From NCBI GenBank assembly GCA_003453695.1, contig DMNK01000043.1, forward strand, positions 1-15,305: DNA of 15,305 nucleotides, in the 5' to 3' direction. Shown here piece by piece: positions 1 through 5,845 of this stretch. The stretch's first letter is position 1. Each line of letters starts with the position of its first letter. Source of the DNA: Acidimicrobiaceae bacterium. Lineage in GTDB: Bacteria; Actinomycetota; Acidimicrobiia; Acidimicrobiales; UBA8190. The position numbers were made by a program, and so were the translations under genes. Below the pieces are notes generated by a model. It saw only the letters and a program-made list of their open reading frames with translations, searched no databases and was not told the origin of the DNA.

Positions 1-489
1 CTCGACGAGCCCGCCAACGGGCTGGACCCCCAGGGCATCGCCTGGCTGCGCGGCTTCCTGCGCTGGTTCGCGTCAGAGGGGCGGGTGGTGCTCATCTCCT
101 CGCACCTGCTGGCCGAGGCGGCCCAGACCGTGGACGACGTCATCGTGCTCAACCAAGGGCGCATGGCCGGCCACGGCCCCTTGGAGGAGTTGCGCCGGGG
201 GGCGAAGGCCACCGTGCGGGTGCGCACCCCCGACGCCGAGCGACTGGCCGCCCTGCTCGGCGCGGCCGGCACCGAGGTGCGCCGGGTGGGTGACGTCGTG
301 GAGGCCACGGGCACCACGCCCGACGCAGTGGGGCGGACCATGGCCGACCATCAGGTGGTGGTGCTCGAGATGTCGACCTCGGGGGAGTCGCTCGAGCAGC
401 TGTTCTTCGACCTCACTTCGGCTGCTCCGTCCGCTGAGACCTTCACCCAGCTCGCTCCGGCCGGCACCACCTCGAGGAGCCCGTCGTGA
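1..489 (+). CDS. ABC transporter ATP-binding protein, 3' part (ABC-2 export type)
   Basis: This is the C-terminal 162 residues of a cytoplasmic ATPase; the 5' part lies outside the window. The first visible residues LDEPANGLDP form the end of Walker B plus the D-loop. SSHLLAEA (H-loop His about residue 34) follows, and then the DDVIVLNQGRMAGHGPLEEL segment typical of multidrug or bacitracin-type ABC-2 ATPases. Walker A and the signature motif are not in the window. The C-terminal extension of about 90 residues after the core is normal for this subfamily. The stop codon overlaps the GTG start of the permease gene (GTGA), so the two are translationally coupled and very probably form one transporter. 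The substrate cannot be read from the sequence. The family call is firm; the export direction is inferred from the family. Confidence 0.93.
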   Translation, partial: LDEPANGLDPQGIAWLRGFLRWFASEGRVVLISSHLLAEAAQTVDDVIVLNQGRMAGHGPLEELRRGAKATVRVRTPDAERLAALLGAAGTEVRRVGDVVEATGTTPDAVGRTMADHQVVVLEMSTSGESLEQLFFDLTSAAPSAETFTQLAPAGTTSRSPS

Positions 490-1280
490 CCCGACTGTTG
501 CGCTCGGAGGTGCTCAAGCTGCGCACCGTCTGGTCCACCTGGGTGCTGCTCGGGGTGGCGGCTCTCCTCACCGGGGCGCTCAGCGTCGTCATCGGCTTCG
601 TGCCGCACAACCGCCGCGACGTGAGCGTCGTGTTCCCGGCACGCGGCACGGTGGGGTGGTACGACGTGGTCTTCTCGGTGATGACGGTGGCGATCGACCT
701 GGCCCTGGTGCTGGGGGTGATCATGATCACCGGAGAGAACCGCCACAAGACGATCACCTCCACCTTCCTGGCCCAGCCGCGCCGAGGCTGGGTGGCGACG
801 TCCAAGCTCCTCGTGGCCCTGGGAGCCGGTCTGGTCGTGGCCGCCGTGGCGGGCGCGGTGAGCCTCGTCTTCGGTTACGGGGCCGTGGCCGGAGGCCTGG
901 GCACGTCGGGGCGCATGCTCACCGAGTTCCGGCACGTGTGGCCGGGGGTGGCGGCCGCCTGCGTCCTGTTCGCCGCCTACGGCGTGGGTCTCGGGGCGAT
1001 CCTCAAGAACCAGGTGGTGGCGCTCGTGGTCGGCCTGGGTGCCACCGCCATCGTGGAGCCCATTCTGGTGGCGGCTGTCCCCTCGGTGGGCCGGTGGCTG
1101 CCCAGCGAGGTGGCCCAGGCACTCGAGTCGGTCACCGCCCGTCCCGAAGTGCGCGGCGCTTTCGGGTCCGGCCTCGCCCATCTCGTGACCTGGTGGGAGG
1201 GAGCCCTCGTACTGCTGGCCTACGGCGTGGTGCTGGTGGCGGCGGGGTCGTTCACGACGTTGCGCGCCGATGTCACCTGA
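486..1280 (+). CDS. ABC-2 type transporter permease
   Basis: This 264-residue integral membrane protein should form the channel for the preceding ATPase. The N-terminus, MTRLLRSEVLKLRTVWSTW, is the usual cytoplasmic lead of ABC-2 permeases. Hydrophobic segments lie near residues 17-38, 62-82, 106-131, 154-176, 177-199 and 237-257, which fits the six-helix family pattern. The segment ITGENRHKTITSTFLAQPRR (about 81-100) matches the conserved cytoplasmic loop that follows the second helix in this family. The start is GTG at 486, within a GTGA overlap with the ATPase stop. The gene's end overlaps the next gene, apt, by 11 bp. The substrate is unknown; ions, lipids or small hydrophobic compounds are all possible. 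Confidence 0.9.
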   Translation: MTRLLRSEVLKLRTVWSTWVLLGVAALLTGALSVVIGFVPHNRRDVSVVFPARGTVGWYDVVFSVMTVAIDLALVLGVIMITGENRHKTITSTFLAQPRRGWVATSKLLVALGAGLVVAAVAGAVSLVFGYGAVAGGLGTSGRMLTEFRHVWPGVAAACVLFAAYGVGLGAILKNQVVALVVGLGATAIVEPILVAAVPSVGRWLPSEVAQALESVTARPEVRGAFGSGLAHLVTWWEGALVLLAYGVVLVAAGSFTTLRADVT

Positions 1281-1818
1281 GGTGACACCCGCCGCCGATC
1301 CCGCCCGGCTCGTCGCCTCCCTCGTGCGCGACGTGCCCGACTTCCCCCAGCCCGGTGTGGTGTTCAAGGACATCACCCCGGTCCTCGGCGACCCCGAAGG
1401 GTTCGCCGCCGCCGTGCGGTGGCTCGCCGGGGTGTTCGCCGGGCCCGTCGACAAGATCGTGGCCATAGAGGCGCGTGGCTTCATCCTGGGCGCGCCCGTT
1501 GCCTACGAGCGCAGGGCGGGGCTCGTCCCCGTGCGCAAGGTCGGGAAGCTCCCCGCCTCCAAGGTCACGGTGGGCTACACCCTCGAGTACGGCGAGGCCG
1601 CCCTCGAGATGCACACCGACGCCCTGCGCCGCGGCGACCGGGTGGTCATCATCGACGACGTGGTGGCCACCGGCGGCACCGTGCTCGCAACGGTGGAGCT
1701 GGTGCGACGCTCGGGGGCCGAGGTGGTGGGGATCGCGGCGCTGTTGGAGGTGGCCGGCCTGGGCGGCCGGGACAAGCTGGCCGACCTCGACGTCCGCATC
1801 CTGGTCCCCGGCTCCTAA
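1270..1818 (+). CDS. apt: adenine phosphoribosyltransferase
   Basis: The 182-residue cytoplasmic enzyme makes AMP from adenine and PRPP in purine salvage. The PRPP-binding loop VVIIDDVVATGGT is at residues 125-137. The N-terminal DFPQPGVVFKDITPVL (24-39), the IEARGFILGAPVAY block (66-79) and RKVGKLP (89-95) are all APT hallmarks, and the length is normal for the family. The ATG at 1270 overlaps the permease end by 11 bp, so the gene probably shares the transporter's transcript. In many actinobacteria apt sits between secDF-type genes and relA. Here it follows an ABC-2 exporter and is followed by a gap, so the usual neighbour is missing on the right side. Identity is very secure. Confidence 0.97.
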   Translation: MSPEVTPAADPARLVASLVRDVPDFPQPGVVFKDITPVLGDPEGFAAAVRWLAGVFAGPVDKIVAIEARGFILGAPVAYERRAGLVPVRKVGKLPASKVTVGYTLEYGEAALEMHTDALRRGDRVVIIDDVVATGGTVLATVELVRRSGAEVVGIAALLEVAGLGGRDKLADLDVRILVPGS

Positions 1819-2315
1819 CGCCCCGGAGGGGGTGGCGGCTTTGCAGCAGAAACGCCCTCGTGGCTTGGTTCTTGCTTGAAGTGGGACTATTGAAGCAAAA
1901 GCTCGATGGCTTCCCGCCTAGCTCCAGTACCGCTTCGCCAGGGCGGTTGAGGAAGCCTCCAACCGGACCAAAGAGGATCGGACAGCGGCCTCACAGCGCA
2001 GGGTCAGCTCTCGGAAGCGAGTGGCGAGTGCCCTGGAGTCCACACCCCGCCAATACCCCCCGCAGGGTCATCTCACAACTCGGACTGTGACCCCCAGGGG
2101 GATTCAACTACAGCTCTGCGGCTGGGTCGGTGAGGGTCGTCCGCGTCAATGAGGACGGGACAAGGGCAGAGACCTATTACGAGTGGGGCGAGATCGGGGG
2201 TCCGGATGGATGAGGGCATTTTGCTTCAAGCGCCGGATTTCGCTTCAACAGGAGTGGCTTGATGCAAAGCCGGCGGTGGCAGCGGAACTGCAATCTGTTC
2301 TAGTTTCGTGCCCCG
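1819..2315. other. gene-poor gap, about 500 bp, less GC-rich than its flanks
   Basis: I find no convincing gene here. Open frames exist but their translations are Arg/Pro-rich shadow-like strings, apart from a short frame ending at 2210 (VNEDGTRAETYYEWGEIGG) that I do not recognise and that has an in-frame TGA at 2088-2090. By eye the GC content is lower than in neighbouring coding DNA. The gap carries the imperfect inverted repeat described separately. The only promoter-like string near the next gene is TAGTTT at 2301-2306, 10 bp before the ATG of the DUF35 gene. No clear Shine-Dalgarno sequence is present, so that gene may be read from a leaderless or very short-leader transcript. Confidence 0.5.
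1837..2271. repeat. imperfect inverted repeat pair, possible decayed MITE/IS remnant
   Basis: Two collinear inverted matches frame this segment. The outer pair is GGCTTTGCA (1837-1845) against TGCAAAGCC (2263-2271). The inner pair is TTGAAGCAAAA (1890-1900) against TTTTGCTTCAA (2219-2229). A further GCTTGAAG (1874-1881) matches CTTCAAGC (2224-2231). The arms are about 64 and 53 nt long and are not otherwise well conserved. GGTGGC occurs just outside each end (1831-1836 and 2275-2280, the latter 3 nt away), which could be a target duplication but is also easy to get by chance in such GC-rich DNA. No transposase fragment was recognised inside. Confidence 0.3.
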
Positions 2316-2783
2316 ATGCCCGACCCCACCGCCGCCGACGAGGTCCTCCGGGCGCCGCACGTCCTCGAGTACACCTACACGCGGTCGGTGGGCCCGGTCA
2401 TCGGCGCCTTCCTCACCGGCCTGCGCCAGGGGAGGATCCTCGGCGCCACCGGTGACGAGGGCAGGGTGGTGGTCCCCCCTGCCGAGTACGACCCGGTGAC
2501 CGCCCGCCCGAGCGGCGAGCTGGTCGAGGTGGGCCCCGGCGGCGCCGTGTCCACCTGGGCCTGGGAGAACGAGCCCACCGCCGACCACCCCTTGTCGCGC
2601 CCCTTCGCCTGGGCGCTCGTCGTCCTCGACGGCGCCACCACCGGCTTGCTCCACGTGGTCGACGCCGGGTCTCCCGACGCCATGGCGAGCGGCATGCGGG
2701 TGCGGCCCCGGTTCCGGCCCGAGGGCGAGCGTCGGGGACACCTGCTCGACATCGAGTGCTTCGTGCCCGAGGAGTCGTCGTGA
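2316..2783 (+). CDS. DUF35 OB-fold protein without zinc-ribbon cysteines
   Basis: The 155-residue cytoplasmic protein is of the DUF35 (acyl-CoA-associated OB-fold) type that partners thiolase-like enzymes. It begins with the family's helical lead (VGPVIGAFLTGLRQGRILG, 25-43), followed by the rubredoxin-like position ATGDEGRVVVPPAEYDP. The cysteines expected around this position are absent; the only Cys is C148. The OB-fold part runs from about 66 to 150. The ATG at 2316 is the only possible start, because an in-frame TAG lies at 2301 and no other start codon lies between. Its stop overlaps the next gene's GTG start by 4 bp. In Mycobacterium, Rv3521 (about 300 residues) appears to hold two such units in one chain, so this gene probably corresponds to its N-terminal half. 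A structural or scaffolding role is inferred. Confidence 0.82.
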   Translation: MPDPTAADEVLRAPHVLEYTYTRSVGPVIGAFLTGLRQGRILGATGDEGRVVVPPAEYDPVTARPSGELVEVGPGGAVSTWAWENEPTADHPLSRPFAWALVVLDGATTGLLHVVDAGSPDAMASGMRVRPRFRPEGERRGHLLDIECFVPEESS

Positions 2784-3289
2784 CCGACGCCACCAGCACC
2801 GGCCAAGAGCCCGTGGCGATCATGGAGTCGCCCATCCACGTCGACTACCGCTTCACCGCCGGGCTGGCCCAGTCGCGCTTTCTGAAGGGACTGTCACAGG
2901 GCCGCTTCCTCGGCCAGCGCTGTCCGCGCTGTCACAAGGTGTACGTCCCGCCCCGGGGGTCGTGTCCCACCGACGGCGTGCCCACCACCGACGAGGTCGA
3001 GCTCTCCAACCAGGGCACCGTCACCACCTACTGCGTGGTCAACGTCCCCTTCCAGGGCCAGTCCATCGAGATCCCCTACATCTGCGCCCAGATCCTCCTG
3101 GACGGCGCCAACCTCGCCTTCATGGGGCTCATCCAGGAGATCGCCGCCGACCAGGTCCGCATGGGCATGCGGGTGGAGGCGGTGTGGGTGCCTCCCGAGG
3201 AGCTCGGCCCCACCATGGCCTCGGTGCGGCACTTCCGGCCCACCGGCGAGCCCGACGCCGACTACGAATCGTTCAAGGAGTACCTGTGA
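2780..3289 (+). CDS. DUF35 Zn-ribbon/OB-fold protein, thiolase partner
   Basis: The 169-residue protein has the DUF35 layout: a helical lead (VDYRFTAGLAQSRFLKGLSQ, 21-40), a rubredoxin-like zinc ribbon, then an OB fold (about 75-150). The ribbon reads RCPRCHKVYVPPRGSCPTDG, giving C48, C51 and C62; the fourth ligand position is D65 instead of Cys. The GTG start at 2780 is chosen because it makes a GTGA overlap with the preceding gene, as the next gene does in turn. An ATG further on would remove the conserved lead. Family knowledge: DUF35 domains bind thiolase-like aldolases (Ltp2 with the ChsH2 DUF35 domain) and are needed for their activity. Here the protein is best read as the partner of the two thiolase-fold proteins just downstream. 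Confidence 0.87.
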   Translation: MTDATSTGQEPVAIMESPIHVDYRFTAGLAQSRFLKGLSQGRFLGQRCPRCHKVYVPPRGSCPTDGVPTTDEVELSNQGTVTTYCVVNVPFQGQSIEIPYICAQILLDGANLAFMGLIQEIAADQVRMGMRVEAVWVPPEELGPTMASVRHFRPTGEPDADYESFKEYL

Positions 3290-4380
3290 GCGCCGCCCCC
3301 ACCGGTCGCCCGGTGGCGGTGGTGTCCTTCGCCCAGTCGCCCCAGGTGCGCCGCGAGGACCACCGCAACGAGGTGGAGATGCTCATGCCCGTGGTGGAGG
3401 AGGTGTTCTCCCGCATCGGCGTCACCAAGGCCGACATGGGCTTCGTGTGCTCGGGGAGCTCCGACTACCTGGTCGGTGCCCCCTTCAGCTTCGTGTCCGC
3501 CCTCGACGCCGTCGGCGTGTGGCCCCCCATGCGAGAGAGCCACGTCGAGATGGACGGGGCGTGGGCGCTGTACGAGGCGTGGACCATGCTCCGTGCCGGC
3601 GACGTCGACACCGCCCTCGTCTACAGCTTCGGCCGCTCGTCGCCGGGACAGCTGGCCAAGATCCTCGCCTTGCAGCTCGACCCCTACTACCTGGCGCCGC
3701 TGTGGCCGCCGCCGACGGCGCTGGCCGCTCTGCAGGCCCGCGCCGTCATCGACGCCGGACGGGCCACCGAGGAGGACTTCGCCGAAGTGGCCGCCCGCAG
3801 CCGCCGCCAGGCGCTGGCCAACCCCCATGCCCAGCTGTCCGGGGACAGGGCTCCCGGGGAGCTCATGAAGGACGACTACGTGGTCTCGCCCCTGCGCCGC
3901 CATGCGCTGCCGCCCATCACCGACGGCGCCGCCGCCGTGGTGCTGGCAGCCGGAGAGCGCGCCACCGAGCTGTGCGACCGCCCGGCGTGGATCACGGGCA
4001 TCGACCACCGCATCGAGACGCACGCCCTCGGCGCCCGGGACCTGACCTCGTCTCCGTCGACCACCTTGGCCGCCCGGGGAGCGGGGCTCGGGGAGCGGGC
4101 CGCCGTGGACGTGGCCGAGCTGCACGCCCCCTACGCCCACCAGGAGCTCATCCTGCGCGACGCGCTGGGGCTCGGCGCCGAGGTGTCGGTGAACCCGTCG
4201 GGCGGGGCGCTCGCCGCCAACGCCCTCATGGTGGCGGGGCTCATCCGCATCGGCGAGGCCGCCCAGCGGATCATGGACGGCTCGGCGGCCCGGGCGTTGG
4301 CGCACGCCACCTCGGGCCCGTGTCTGCAGCAGAACCTGGTGTGCGCACTGGCCGCCGAGACGCCGTCGGGAGGCCGGTGA
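3286..4380 (+). CDS. thiolase-fold protein, Ltp4-like (probable acyl-CoA retro-aldolase subunit)
   Basis: The 364-residue protein has the SCP-x/lipid-transfer thiolase fold. ITDGAAAVVLAAG (211-223) and VNPSGGALAANAL (302-314) are conserved blocks of the family. The segment that normally carries the nucleophilic Cys reads HVEMDGAWALYEA (86-98), with no Cys. The C-terminal Cys-Gly motif is also replaced, by HATSGPCLQQN (340-350). It is therefore unlikely to be a true thiolase. Ltp2-type relatives use the same fold for retro-aldol cleavage of 17-hydroxy steroid acyl-CoAs, and Ltp3/Ltp4 of Rhodococcus are linked to C24-branched sterol side chains. The start is GTG in a GTGA overlap, and the end overlaps the next gene by 1 bp. 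Order and length match Rv3522 (ltp4). The substrate is inferred. Confidence 0.82.
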   Translation: MSAAPTGRPVAVVSFAQSPQVRREDHRNEVEMLMPVVEEVFSRIGVTKADMGFVCSGSSDYLVGAPFSFVSALDAVGVWPPMRESHVEMDGAWALYEAWTMLRAGDVDTALVYSFGRSSPGQLAKILALQLDPYYLAPLWPPPTALAALQARAVIDAGRATEEDFAEVAARSRRQALANPHAQLSGDRAPGELMKDDYVVSPLRRHALPPITDGAAAVVLAAGERATELCDRPAWITGIDHRIETHALGARDLTSSPSTTLAARGAGLGERAAVDVAELHAPYAHQELILRDALGLGAEVSVNPSGGALAANALMVAGLIRIGEAAQRIMDGSAARALAHATSGPCLQQNLVCALAAETPSGGR

Positions 4381-5540
4381 TGGCCGAGCGCTGTGCGGTC
4401 ATCGGGGCGGGCCAGACCAAGCACGCTGCCAAGCGCGAGGACGTGTCCATCGCCGGGCTGGTGCGGGAGGCCGCCGAGCGGGCGCTCGAGGACGCGGCGA
4501 TGGACTGGGGCGACATCGACGCCGTCGTCATCGGCAAGGCACCCGACATGTTCGAGGGCGTGATGATGCCCGAGCTGTACCTGGCGCCCGCCCTCGGGGC
4601 CGTGGGCAAGCCCATGGTGCGCGTGCACACGGCAGGGTCGGTGGGGGGGTCCACCGCCATCGTGGCCGCCCACCTCGTCACCTCCGGCGTGCACCGGCGC
4701 GTGCTCACCGTCGCCTTCGAGAAGCAGTCCGACTCCGATGCCATGTGGGCGTTGTCCGTGCCTCAGCCCTTCTCGGCGCCGCTGCTCGCCGGTGCGGGCG
4801 GCTACTTCGCCCCCATCATCCGCGCCTACATGCGCCGGTCAGGTGCGCCCGACCACATCGGGATCGTGGTGGCGGTGAAGGACCGCAAGCAGGCGCTCAA
4901 GAACCCCTACGCCCATCTCCACATCGAGGACATCTCCTTCGAGATGGTGCGGGACTCGATCATGCTGTGGGACCCCATCCGCTACCTGGAGACCTGCCCG
5001 TCCTCGGACGGTGCGGCGGCCATGGTGCTCGCCGACGAGGACTGCGCCGCCGCCTCGCCCCGCCGCCCGGCGTGGGTCCACGGCATGGCCATGCGCTCGG
5101 AGCCGACAATGTTCGCCGGCCGCGACCAGGTGAACCCCCAAGCGGGACGGGACTGCGCCGCCGACGTCTACGCCCAGGCCGGCATCACCGACCCCCGGAG
5201 CCAGATCGACGTGGCCGAGGTGTACGTGCCCTTCAGCTGGTACGAGCCCATGTGGCTCGAGAACCTGGGCTTCGCCCCAGACGGCGAGGGCTGGAAGCTG
5301 ACCGATTCGGGCGCCACGGCGCTCGACGGGGGGGACATCCCCTGGAACTGCTCGGGGGGCGTGCTCTCGTCCAACCCCATCGGAGCCTCGGGGATGCTCA
5401 GGTTCCTGGAAGTGGCGTTGCAGGTGCGCGGCCAGGCAGGGGCGCACCAGGTGGACGGGGTGCGGCGCGCCCTCGGACATGCTTATGGAGGCGGGTCGCA
5501 GTTCTTCTCCATGTGGGTGCTCGGGACCGAAAAGCCCTAG
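4380..5540 (+). CDS. thiolase-fold protein, Ltp3-like (probable acyl-CoA retro-aldolase subunit)
   Basis: The 386-residue protein opens with MAERCAVIGAGQTKHAAKR, the usual N-terminus of lipid-transfer-type thiolases. The nucleophile segment is VHTAGSVGGSTAI (82-94), with Ala or Ser where thiolases have Cys. CPSSDGAAAMVLA (206-218), NPIGASG (332-338) and the C-terminal GHAYGGGSQFFSMWVLG (366-382) are intact family blocks. The last of these has Tyr-Gly-Gly in place of Cys-Gly-Gly. The protein most likely pairs with the preceding thiolase-fold protein and the DUF35 subunits as one complex. Its start ATG shares one base with the previous stop (TGATG). Length and position match Rv3523 (ltp3). I am confident of the family, moderately confident of the Ltp3 match, and the steroid side-chain substrate is an inference. 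Confidence 0.84.
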   Translation: MAERCAVIGAGQTKHAAKREDVSIAGLVREAAERALEDAAMDWGDIDAVVIGKAPDMFEGVMMPELYLAPALGAVGKPMVRVHTAGSVGGSTAIVAAHLVTSGVHRRVLTVAFEKQSDSDAMWALSVPQPFSAPLLAGAGGYFAPIIRAYMRRSGAPDHIGIVVAVKDRKQALKNPYAHLHIEDISFEMVRDSIMLWDPIRYLETCPSSDGAAAMVLADEDCAAASPRRPAWVHGMAMRSEPTMFAGRDQVNPQAGRDCAADVYAQAGITDPRSQIDVAEVYVPFSWYEPMWLENLGFAPDGEGWKLTDSGATALDGGDIPWNCSGGVLSSNPIGASGMLRFLEVALQVRGQAGAHQVDGVRRALGHAYGGGSQFFSMWVLGTEKP

Positions 5541-5563
5541 GAAGGCGGTGGTGAGGCCGGCAC

Positions 5564-5569
5564 TACAAT
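5564..5569 (+). promoter_or_regulatory. candidate -10 box upstream of the ferredoxin gene
   Basis: TACAAT is a near-consensus -10 hexamer about 75 bp before the ferredoxin ATG. No TTGACA-like -35 stands at 16-18 bp spacing. It would give ferredoxin and gltX their own start inside the thiolase transcript. The ferredoxin gene also has a clear Shine-Dalgarno sequence, AGGGAGG at 5627-5633, 9 bp before its ATG. Confidence 0.35.
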
Positions 5570-5642
5570 CGCCAGGGTCCCGGTCGCCACGGGACGCCCG
5601 TCAGCTCCGCCGGCGGGACAGCCGACAGGGAGGTTCCCCCGC

Positions 5643-5840
5643 ATGAAGGTCGTCGTCGACTACGACGTATGCGCGTCGAACGCCGTGTGCATGGGCATCG
5701 TCCCCGAGGTGTTCGAGGTGCGCGACGACGGGTTCCTCTACGTGCTTCAGGAGAACCCTCCGGCCGAGCTGTACGACAAGGTGCGCATGGCGGCCAACAA
5801 CTGCCCCACCGGGGCCATCACCCTCGAAGAGGACGACTAG
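5643..5840 (+). CDS. small single-cluster ferredoxin (Cys-x2-Asn-x2-Cys ... Cys-Pro type)
   Basis: This 65-residue cytoplasmic electron carrier resembles the 3Fe-4S ferredoxins that serve actinobacterial P450s, and FdxD of the mycobacterial cholesterol cluster. Ligands are C10, C16 and C54 (in NNCPTGAI). The position of the missing fourth Cys is N13. The segment MGIVPEVFEV (17-26) is the usual follow-on. With only three cysteines a 3Fe-4S cluster, or a 4Fe-4S cluster with a labile site, is expected. The start is set by AGGGAGG 9 bp upstream. The gene follows the Ltp-like operon and ends 5 bp before gltX. Likely redox partners are oxidising enzymes of the same catabolic pathway, such as a P450; the P450 at 12525 is a candidate but is not adjacent. 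Confidence 0.93.
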   Translation: MKVVVDYDVCASNAVCMGIVPEVFEVRDDGFLYVLQENPPAELYDKVRMAANNCPTGAITLEEDD

Positions 5841-5845
5841 GGGCG

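Noticed and set aside
1819..2315. KstR or KstR2 operator upstream of the Ltp-like operon
   Set aside because: By eye no TnnAACnnGTTnnA or AnCAAGnnCTTGnT palindrome is present. The CTTGAAGC-like words belong to the inverted repeat.
2183..2455. Open frame before the first DUF35 gene
   Set aside because: It crosses the repeat and then runs into the DUF35 gene out of frame. Its composition is shadow-like.
2962..5540. Long plus-strand open frames that extend upstream of the two thiolase starts
   Set aside because: The extensions run through the preceding genes in the wrong frame and are Arg/Pro-rich. The GTGA and TGATG overlaps fix the real starts.
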